DNA from: Pyropia yezoensis
Taxonomy: Eukaryota > Rhodophyta > Bangiophyceae > Bangiales > Bangiaceae
NCBI GenBank assembly: GCA_009829735.1
Contig: CM020619.1
Coordinates: 34,078,283-34,142,282, forward strand
Reading direction: 5' to 3'
DNA length: 64,000 bases
The position numbers and the translations under genes were made by a program. The notes under the pieces are model-generated. The model worked only from the letters and a program-made list of their open reading frames with translations, was not told where the DNA came from and did not search any database. Positions 18,307 through 26,058 of this stretch are shown one piece after another. How positions within the stretch are numbered: position 1 is the first letter of the stretch; the number at the start of each line of letters is the position of its first letter.

Positions 18307-19558
18307 CCCCCCCCCCCCCCCCACCCCACGCGGCAACGCCCAGGCCGAGGTTCGTGTCAAACACCTTTCGCACCTGCTCCGCCCGCGTGTCGGCCGACCA
18401 GCGGGCGACGGCGCGAGAAGCCTCAGCGCGCACCGCCGACAGCTCAACCGCGGCGGCGGCGGCGGCGGGGCCCACCGCGACGTCAACTGCCTCTGGGGCG
18501 GGCACCTGCCGTCGTCGCGGTCACCGCGGCAGCCACGTCGGCTGGCGGCGGCGGCACCGCCGCCGTGCCACCGCGCGCCGTGCCCTTGCCGCCGCCGCCG
18601 CCGCGACTGCCATCGGGGAGGCGGGCGCCGAGGTCGGCCACCAGCCGCAGGGCGGCCCGCAGCGCGCGCGAACGGAAGTTGCTGTCTTCCCCCGCCGCCC
18701 ACAGCACCTTGGCGCCTGCCAGCAGGATGGCCGCCGCGTCCGCGTCGACGACGGGCGCAGCAGCCCCACGGGGGCTCCCCCCCTCCCCCCCCTCCCTCTC
18801 CCCCCCCCCGGCCGCCGCCACTGCGCGCACCACCCGGCCGGCCTGCGCCAAGCCCGCGCCAGCAGGGGCGGTGGCCATCAGGTGCGCCGCCGCGTCGGCG
18901 CCCAGCCGGCGGTGTCGGTCGCCCAGCCGCAGCACTCCCGCCAGGCGGTTGCGCAGCGCCACCGCCGCAGCGCAGCGGCGGTGGCGGTCAGATCGGACCG
19001 CACGGCCCGGCCGGCGGGCAACAGCGTCCGCGCCTCGACGCGCCACCGCGCCTCGGCGGCCGCAAGCGCCGCCGCCGCCGCCGCCGCCGACGCCGACGCG
19101 GCGGTGCGGTAGGCGCCGCGCCAGGGTGCTCCCCCCTCCCCACGCCACCCCGCCGCCACAGCCACTGCGACCGTCGCCTGCCCTAGCTGCAACACCCCCG
19201 CCGCGGCGGCCTCGACGTCGCCCAGCAGTCGCAGCCGCCCCGCCGCCGCGTACACGGCCGCGGCCGACCCACCCGGCCCGCCGCGGCCCACCGCCACCAG
19301 CTCCTCTTCGCGGGCAGCGCCAAGCGCGGCGCCCGCCGCGGCCGCGTCGCCAGCCGCCAGCGACTGCAGGATGGTGTGCAGGTGCCGGTGGAGGCGGCCA
19401 CCTACGGTCGTGGCGGCGGCGGCGGCGGCACCAGCCGCGGCAGCGGCGGCGGTGGCGGAAGCAGTGCTACCGCCGCCGCCGCCACCGCCGCTGCTGCCAC
19501 CGCCGCCACTGCCCCCCGCCGACGCCTGCGCAAAGGCACCCAGGCGTTCTGCCGCCAA
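18302..19558 (-). pseudogene. broken Ala-rich gene, possibly PIKK FAT region
   Basis: Three successive minus-strand frames each carry helical, tetratricopeptide-like sequence. 19558-18878 has HTILQSLAAGDAAAAG and AAVYAAAGRLRLLGDVEAA. The next frame has LLAGAKVLWAAGEDSNFRS. The last has ARWSADTRAEQVRKVFDTN. The last two recall the FAT domain of ATM/ATR-type kinases (A.lLWa.GE; G.W.AetR.e.....Y). Frames change without stops between them, as expected from introns or indels in Ala-rich GC-rich DNA. The 3' side is cut by the LTR of element A. The assignment is weak. Confidence 0.3.
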
Positions 19559-20489
19559 TTATGGAGAACGCCCGGCCACCGGCACCCCCCCCCCCCTCCC
19601 CCACCCCCCCCGATGCCGCCGCTGGCGCCCAGCGCAACGCGCCGACGGACCGCAGAGCTGCCCTCGACCCTGTCGGCGCGGCGATCACCCGCGGCGCGCG
19701 CACACCGCGGCATCTGATCAATCGACATAGATGGCAACTGCACCAGGCGAGTGAATGTGGAGAAAAAGACAAGAGGGCACCCGGGTCAGTAACGGATTCA
19801 GCGTCTGCGACACGACCGTGAGCCTCACGGGTCGTGCAAAAGACTCCCCCAACTACGTCTGGCGCATCAAGTCCGTCCCGCATGACAGCTGAGAGGACCA
19901 GGGTGATGACCGACGCACATCTACGAGAAGACCAGTCACCCGACCATCCACCGTACCGTTCTCGCCCCCACGTCGTCACCAGGTGACGTACTGCATCAGA
20001 AGCCAAGGTGCTCACAGGGTGCTGCGTCGTGGTATGGGAACGACGGCTATGACGACGTCCATGATGCTGACGACGGTATTCGAACGGCGGGCGACGACGG
20101 CCCCACATCTCGCGGGGTCTGCCTCGGCTGTGATCACGAATTTCGGGGCAGAAAATGGGAGCAGGTCGCTTACTGTAATGTCGGCTCGGTGCCGGCCGAT
20201 CGATTCAGTGTCGACTGACGAATGCATGGATTCGAGCACTTTTTGGAAAGAAGTCCGAAGCGGCCGGCGATCCGGGAACGTCTGCAAAGATTGGCGACCG
20301 CCCAGGGACAGACCGTCAGGAGGGAGTTCCTTCCCTCACAACTTACTGCCATCGGACCGCACGACCAATGGCGCCCGTGCAGCAAAGATCTCTACAGCGC
20401 GGTGCGTGTCGCGTCACGCACGGTTTCGGTGGATGCCCTGGTGGATGCACTGCATCTGCTTTGCTTTGCGCTCCGTCACGGCTGGTGCG
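19559..20489. other. intergenic, with one strong hairpin
   Basis: No convincing gene. A hairpin lies at 19811-19836: CACGACC and GTGAG pair with CTCAC and GGTCGTG around a single C, with one bulged G. The rest is mixed sequence upstream of the transposase. Confidence 0.5.
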
Positions 20490-21524
20490 ATGTTCTCTGA
20501 GCAGGAGAGACTGCACGCACTCGGATTGTATTCCAAAAAATACAACCAGGAGGAGGTGGCAGACATAATCGGCTGCTCGCCCCGGTCTCTGCGCCGCTGG
20601 GTTGGCCGGTGGGAGGACGCGGGGACAGTGTGGCAGAGTGAGGAGCGTGAGAACGCGCACTTCGACGCCGCCATCTTCTCGTCTCCGCTCGCTGCTGCTG
20701 TGAAGCACCTGGTAGAGGCAGAACCGGCTGCGTTCCTGAAGGACCACGTCAAGCTTCTGAAGGAGCTGAGAAGCATGTCTGACGAGTACGCCGACGTCCA
20801 CGCCAGCGCCGCCACTGTCTACCGTGTGCTACGCTACCATGGCTATACGCGGAAGAAGATTGAGAGGCTGTTCCATGAGCGCAACCTGAACAACCAGCGG
20901 CAGTTCGCGCAGACCATGAGCCAGATTCCAATGCGGTGCATCGTCAGTATCGACGAGACGCATAAATCGGGTGGGGACTCGTACAGGAAGTACGGCAGGT
21001 CGCAGCGCAACAGCTCGTGCGTGCTGCTCGACCGAGACCCACGTACCATTCCGAGGACGAGCACGATGATGGCGGTCAGCGCCAGCTCGGGTGTTCTATG
21101 GATGCAGACGGTGGTGTTGGGGCCTGCTCAAAACTCGGATGACTGGCGGCTGTTCCTGGAAGACCTGATGCAAGTGGAGGCGATAGGGAAGTACCAGCCC
21201 AACCTGCCGTGGGACCTGCAGCCGGCCAACAGCGTGCTGTTGTTCGATAACGCTGGCATCCATGACCAGCAAGGGGACGACTTCCTGCAGGAGAATGGCG
21301 TGTACTACATCAGGCTCCCCGCCTACTCCCCCAACCTTCAACCTATCGAGGGGGTGTTCAATGAATTGAAGAGGCACATCCGCGACCTTGTCTACTTTGA
21401 CAGTCGGTATCAGGACAAGCCTCGACGGTTGCTGGCCGACGCGGCGATGATGCTGACACACGCGCAAATCATGGGACAGTTCGTGCGAGTGCAGATGAAC
21501 ATGGATGCTTTGTTGCTGCAGTAG
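20490..21524 (+). CDS. IS630/Tc1-mariner superfamily transposase, 344 aa
   Basis: I chose ATG 20490 (MFSEQERLHAL). The frame is open further up but that part lacks protein character. The N-terminal helix-turn-helix (EEVADIIGCSPRSLRRWVGRW, about 20-45) binds transposon ends. A second winged region follows. The catalytic core reads SIDETHK (D155), LLFDNAGIHD (D253) and YSPNLQPIEGVFNELK (E287), so a DDE triad with 33 residues between D253 and E287. The length is normal for the family and there is no stop, so it may be active. Terminal inverted repeats and a TA duplication were not found by eye. The convergent zinc-knuckle gene next to it may belong to the same element. Confidence 0.88.
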   Translation: MFSEQERLHALGLYSKKYNQEEVADIIGCSPRSLRRWVGRWEDAGTVWQSEERENAHFDAAIFSSPLAAAVKHLVEAEPAAFLKDHVKLLKELRSMSDEYADVHASAATVYRVLRYHGYTRKKIERLFHERNLNNQRQFAQTMSQIPMRCIVSIDETHKSGGDSYRKYGRSQRNSSCVLLDRDPRTIPRTSTMMAVSASSGVLWMQTVVLGPAQNSDDWRLFLEDLMQVEAIGKYQPNLPWDLQPANSVLLFDNAGIHDQQGDDFLQENGVYYIRLPAYSPNLQPIEGVFNELKRHIRDLVYFDSRYQDKPRRLLADAAMMLTHAQIMGQFVRVQMNMDALLLQ

Positions 21525-21822
21525 ACAGCCGCAGAACGGCTGTTGCACACATAGAGATAAAAAAAGAGATCTGGCGTCACTGGCAAGACGGCGATGACCG
21601 CGCATGCATTCCATTCTCCTGTGCCTGTAGTGGCGGGCGCCTGCTGTTGGGCGCCCTCCCCCCCCAGCCACTGTGCACGCTTAGACCACCGCGCAAATTC
21701 TAACACACACCCTCGCCGCGTGCAAAAGCACATCACATGCGAAGTCCGCGACGTGTACGTCACCGACGCAGGCTCCGACGTCTTCGCGCCCACACCTTCA
21801 TGCCGACGCAGTGCATTGACGG
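21525..21822. other. spacer between convergent genes
   Basis: Just under 300 bp separating the two convergent stop codons. It includes an A-rich stretch after the transposase stop; nothing else identified. Confidence 0.4.
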
Positions 21823-23973
21823 CTACACTTGTGACCTGGGCTCGAGCGCAGTACCAGGAGTAAGACCGCCGGGTGTCCGATCATAACAGGCAGCGGGAGT
21901 GGCAACGACCTCGAAGGCAGGAGCAGCTGCGGGCACAGCAGACACAGCAGCCCCAGAGACTTGCACACAAGCAGCAGCAGGAGTGGGACCGCCGGGTGTC
22001 CCATCACAAAACGCGGCGGGTGCGGCCACAACCTCAAAGGCAGAAGCAGCTGCGGGCACGGCAGACACCGCAACCCCAGAGACTTGCAGACAAGCAGCAG
22101 CAGGACCACCGCCGCTCACCGGCTGCATCGGTTGGGAGAAATCCCCAACACGGCGTACATTCACGCCAGGGCCGAGACCACCATAGGCAAGGGAGTGGTC
22201 GGGCGTCTGGCCGTACATGGGCGTCGCTCCAACACGAGCTCCGCTTGGAACGGGTGCTGTGACAGGTGCGCGTGCAGCGCGACCGCCACACAGGTTGGAG
22301 TTTAACCGCTGCACAGGGAGGGCAGCAGCCGGTAGACTCCCTGTCGCAACTGGAGACCCACCCAACTCACCTAAGACCACAGGCCGCCCGAAAACACCCG
22401 CGCCAGCAGGCTGCATCACAGCTGCTGGGCCAGCCGAGGGCGGTGCACGTACACTCGTGTCATCCGCGGCAGCACCGCCCGCAATCGCATCTTCTCCGAC
22501 CGGCTCAGTAGATGTGGGTGTGCCGCCACGTCTACCGGTGGATGACTCTGCGTTGACGTCGACAGGGTCGGCATCGTTGACAGCAGGACGCCCACGAGGC
22601 GGCGGCCGAACGCGAATAACAGGTTGGAGTGACTGTGTATCGGCGTGACGCTCTGCAGCTGCCGCTGCCTGTGCATGGACTTTTACAATGCCACCCGCCA
22701 CGCACGGCAGGTACATCTCCTTCATCATCGGCGGAAACTTGTTGCACAAGAACTCCGCAATGTGAGCTGCGGAGTACTGCCCGCTTGACATGACATACCC
22801 GCGCAAGCCCAGCTTCAGCGCCGCCTGTGTCACCATATTGCGCACGTCATCGTCCGTTTCCTCGACGGGTAGCTGACAGGCGGCGACGAGAACAGCTTCT
22901 GCCAGCCCCGTCGGCGTCAGCGATGACAGGGGGTGCCACTCAATGGGCGTCAACAGCGCCGAAAACCGCACCCAAGAGCCCGTCGGCCAGCTGCGTCCCC
23001 CGTCAGCAGAGCCACTGGAGTCGGACACCACGTGCACATCGTTGTTGTTGCGAGTGCCCTTGCCCTTGCGACTGGGCGACCGTGTCGCGGGCGAACGGCC
23101 AGACGGTGAGTGAGCGGACGGTGTCTTGTGTGACGATCCGGCGCCGCCACGCCCACCAGAAGCAGTCCCTCGTGCCTTGACTATGTCACGCGCTGCGGAT
23201 GACGTCCTTGTCTCACGTGCTGCCAGATGCGCCATCAGCTCCCGCCTCGTCTGCGGTAGAACAGCTGTCCTTGACAGGACGCGTCGGCTGTCTCCGCCTG
23301 TGCTGGAGCTGTCACGTGAGTCGTCCTTCCCGTCCATGTCGCTGAAGCTGCCTTCTTGTTCGTAAGCTGCCGCTGCGTTGGCGCCGACGGCGCCGCGCTT
23401 GCGGTGGCGCCGCACACTGTCAAAATTGGCTCGATTCTTGTCGCTGAGGACGGACGCCTTTGATCGCCGCGCGTCCATCAAAGCCACAGTTTGATCACCA
23501 GAAACACCTCCGTTGTGAACGTTGGCTCGCAGTGTCGACGTCGTAGCAGCGTCACGCGCCTTGTCTACCGCCGCTCTCGTCGCCGCGTTCACCGTGTTCT
23601 CCACGATTTGCTGCACGTCCGTGTTCTGCACGTGCTCGCAAACGAAGTCGTCCACATTGAGCCCGGGCTGGTAGTCGGAGCGGGTGATCTTGCCATCCTT
23701 CATGCGCCAGCGTAGCGGGTTGTACTTCTGCGTGCTGTTCGCGTGCCCCTTCTTGTGGCACACCGAGCACGTCATGTGATGCGAGCAATTGCCAGACAGG
23801 CAGGGCGCCGCGACGTGGTACTCGCTGGTGCTCGGCAGCAGTGATCGGCACTCCATGTCGTTGAGCCGGCAGTTCTTCGCGTTGTGCCCCGACGTGCCAG
23901 TCTTGAACCTGAACCGACATATGCTGCAGGTACGGTACGTCGTGCTCTTGTCCGCCGACCCTCGCCCACTCAT
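21823..23973 (-). CDS. zinc-knuckle protein with internal repeats, 716 aa, unknown
   Basis: Start chosen at ATG 23973 (MSGRGSADKS); the frame continues upstream only into the minisatellite. The N-terminus has a Cys/His knuckle, C16-x2-C19-x10-H30-x4-C35, and a second Cys/His cluster (CSHHMTCSVCHKKGH), suggesting metal and nucleic-acid binding. Then a helical region, a basic Ser/Arg linker (SPSGRSPATRSPSRKGKG), a compact region (SWVRFSALLTPIEW ... YVMSSGQYSAAHIAEF) that may be a separate fold, and a low-complexity C-terminus with two tandem copies of a roughly 40-residue Ala/Val repeat (QVSGAAVSAVPAAAPAFEV). It converges on the IS630-like transposase and may be an accessory protein of that transposon. 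No known family recognised. Confidence 0.6.
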   Translation of the reverse strand: MSGRGSADKSTTYRTCSICRFRFKTGTSGHNAKNCRLNDMECRSLLPSTSEYHVAAPCLSGNCSHHMTCSVCHKKGHANSTQKYNPLRWRMKDGKITRSDYQPGLNVDDFVCEHVQNTDVQQIVENTVNAATRAAVDKARDAATTSTLRANVHNGGVSGDQTVALMDARRSKASVLSDKNRANFDSVRRHRKRGAVGANAAAAYEQEGSFSDMDGKDDSRDSSSTGGDSRRVLSRTAVLPQTRRELMAHLAARETRTSSAARDIVKARGTASGGRGGAGSSHKTPSAHSPSGRSPATRSPSRKGKGTRNNNDVHVVSDSSGSADGGRSWPTGSWVRFSALLTPIEWHPLSSLTPTGLAEAVLVAACQLPVEETDDDVRNMVTQAALKLGLRGYVMSSGQYSAAHIAEFLCNKFPPMMKEMYLPCVAGGIVKVHAQAAAAAERHADTQSLQPVIRVRPPPRGRPAVNDADPVDVNAESSTGRRGGTPTSTEPVGEDAIAGGAAADDTSVRAPPSAGPAAVMQPAGAGVFGRPVVLGELGGSPVATGSLPAAALPVQRLNSNLCGGRAARAPVTAPVPSGARVGATPMYGQTPDHSLAYGGLGPGVNVRRVGDFSQPMQPVSGGGPAAACLQVSGVAVSAVPAAASAFEVVAAPAAFCDGTPGGPTPAAACVQVSGAAVSAVPAAAPAFEVVATPAACYDRTPGGLTPGTALEPRSQV

Positions 23974-24039
23974 GATGTGAGCGGCCAGAGCACAGTGGTC
24001 GCAACAAAAGAGGAGGCAGAACGGGACACGAATCAGCAC

Positions 24040-24930
24040 ACCACCAACAGCGACACCCTCACATGTGGGAAGGGCGCCAACAGCGATAGGCAGGGGCGGC
24101 CGGGCGGAACGGCCGGGCACGACCAACAGCGACACCGTCACACGTGGAAAAGGCGACAACAGCGACACCGTCACAGGCAGGAAGAGCACCGACGGCGACG
24201 GGCAGAGGGTGGCCGAGCGGAGTGGCCGGGCACGACCAACAGCGACACCGTCACACGGGGAAGAGGCAAATGCAGCGACACCGTCACACGCAGGAAGGGC
24301 ACCGACGGCGACAGGCAGGGGGCGGCCGGGCGGTGCGGACGGGCACCACGAACAGCGACACCGTCACACGCAGGAAGGGCACCGACGGCGACAGGCAGGG
24401 GGCGGCCGGGCGGTGCGGACGGGCACCACGAACAGCGACACCGTCACACGCAGGAAGCGCACCGACGGCGACGGGCAGGGGGCGGCCGGGCGGTGCGGAC
24501 GGGCACGACGAACAGCGACACCGTCACACGCAGGAAGGGCACCGACGGCGACAGGCAGGGGGCGGCCGGGCGGTGCGGACGGGCACCACGAACAGCGACG
24601 CCGTCACACGCAGGAAGGGCACCGACGGCGACAGGCCGGGGGCGGCCGGGCGGTGCGGACGGGCACGACGAACAGCGTCACCGTCACACGCAGGAAGCGC
24701 ACCGACGGCGACAGGCAGGGGGCGGCCGGGCGGTGCGGACGGGCACCATGAACAGCGACACCGTCACACGCAGGAAGGGCACCGACGGCGACAGGCAGGG
24801 GGCGCCCGGGCGGTGCGGACGGGCACGACGAACAGCGACACCGTCACACGCAGGAAGGGCACCGACGGCGACGGGCAGGGGGCGGCCGGGCGGTGCGGAC
24901 GGGCACCACCAACCGCGACAGAGTCACAGG
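24040..24930. repeat. 80-bp minisatellite (8 copies plus degenerate flank)
   Basis: Eight head-to-tail 80-bp units from 24271 to 24910, with a few base changes each; degenerate or shortened units precede them (24040-24270). Each unit contains CAGCGACACCGTCACACG. As 80 is not a multiple of 3 and the unit has no stop codon, all three plus frames stay open and cycle through the same peptides. It lies directly upstream of the zinc-knuckle start codon. Confidence 0.92.
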
Positions 24931-26058
24931 TGGGGCGTGGTTGGTTGAGCTGGAGGAGAGCCAGACGTTGCACGTGGGGTATGAGCACGGAGAGGGCGCC
25001 AGCCGTGGCGCGAGCACAGGAGCCAGAACAGGAAAAGACATACAAACGGGTTGCGGCCGACGAATGCGCCAGAACCCGAGCCGATCGAGACAGGCCGCTC
25101 GATCAATATCACCGTCACGGGCCGTCGCGATCTGCGCCTGCAATGCGCTCGCATTGGTCAATTAAATGAGGACCAGTCCCGCGATCCAGAGGGCCACGTG
25201 TGACTGCTGGTTGCGTCGAAGGTTGCGTTCCCACACCGATGTGGCCATTTTTGGGAAAAGCACCATACATTGGGGCATACCGACGAGGAAACTGATTGGC
25301 TTCAGCGCGTGACCCAAGGAACGACCCAAAAAAAAAAAAAAACATGCCAGTGGGCTCATTTTTGATGGACGCACCATATGTATGCCGGATCCCATTCGGA
25401 AACCTTGCTTGGGGGGCGTTTTTCGCGAGTCCTTTTAAAACGGTTGGGCTCCCGATATTCAAAACGGGCACACCATTTATACGATGCCACGTGCTTCGCG
25501 TGGCGTCCTAGAATGAATATTTGGGGCTTTGGGATGGACGTGGTTGGGTTTGCTCTTACTACTTGTGTGCAAGCGACTCCACAAGAAAACCTACCGAATC
25601 GAGCCGTGCGCGCCACCACGGGATAAGGCACACTTCGCAGGGGGCTGATACGGGCGAGCCCGCCGCTTCTTATGGCCGTTGTGCGGGCGGCACCCTCCCC
25701 ACGGTTGCAGGGTACGACGACAACGTGGACATCCCCGTCGTAGTCAATGATGTTCGTTCCGGTGGCAACGCCCGACGGCGCCACCGGCTTGGGCGTCTTG
25801 ACTGCTGTCGGCTGTCCACGGACCATCTGCGGCCCCCTACCGGCCCAACATGCAGCCGGTGCCGCCTTTGCGTCGACATCATTCATTCCTCGTGGCTGGC
25901 TCAACCAGTCGGGCTGCGCGTTCCTGTGTGGCACCCGGCCCGCTGGCGTCGTCGCTTCGGCAAGGCGGTCGGCGCTGCGTCGTAGGGCATCCCACCTGCC
26001 TGGCCCTTCTTGGCGGCGTGCGGCATCGGGTGCCACCACCGCGGTGCCGTCCCTGTCC
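24931..26058. other. intergenic, upstream of the P-loop NTPase gene
   Basis: Less GC-rich than the surroundings, with an A homopolymer of about 15 bases near 25327. The NTPase frame is already open from ATG 25747, but 25747-26058 encodes low-complexity sequence and is treated here as leader. No other gene seen. Confidence 0.4.

Noticed and set aside
7552-18311. Hidden target-site duplication for element A
   Set aside because: CCGGG and CCCCC agree only at the first two positions, which is expected by chance in GC-rich DNA.
18200-19821. Long plus-strand Arg/Pro-rich ORFs
   Set aside because: Low-complexity shadows of the minus-strand Ala-rich sequence.
20490-21524. Bacterial insertion sequence contamination
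   Set aside because: Although IS630-like, the surroundings are eukaryotic retroelements and the superfamily includes eukaryotic Tc1/mariner elements.
24271-24910. CRISPR-like array
   Set aside because: Units are contiguous 80-bp tandem repeats without spacers, in eukaryotic transposon-rich DNA.
23884-25169. Three long plus-strand ORFs (about 230-350 codons)
   Set aside because: They only translate the 80-bp minisatellite, which lacks stops in every frame.
25747-26058. N-terminal 104 residues of the NTPase as a targeting or effector header
   Set aside because: Low-complexity, no clear signal peptide or known Crinkler header motif; a later ATG is more plausible.
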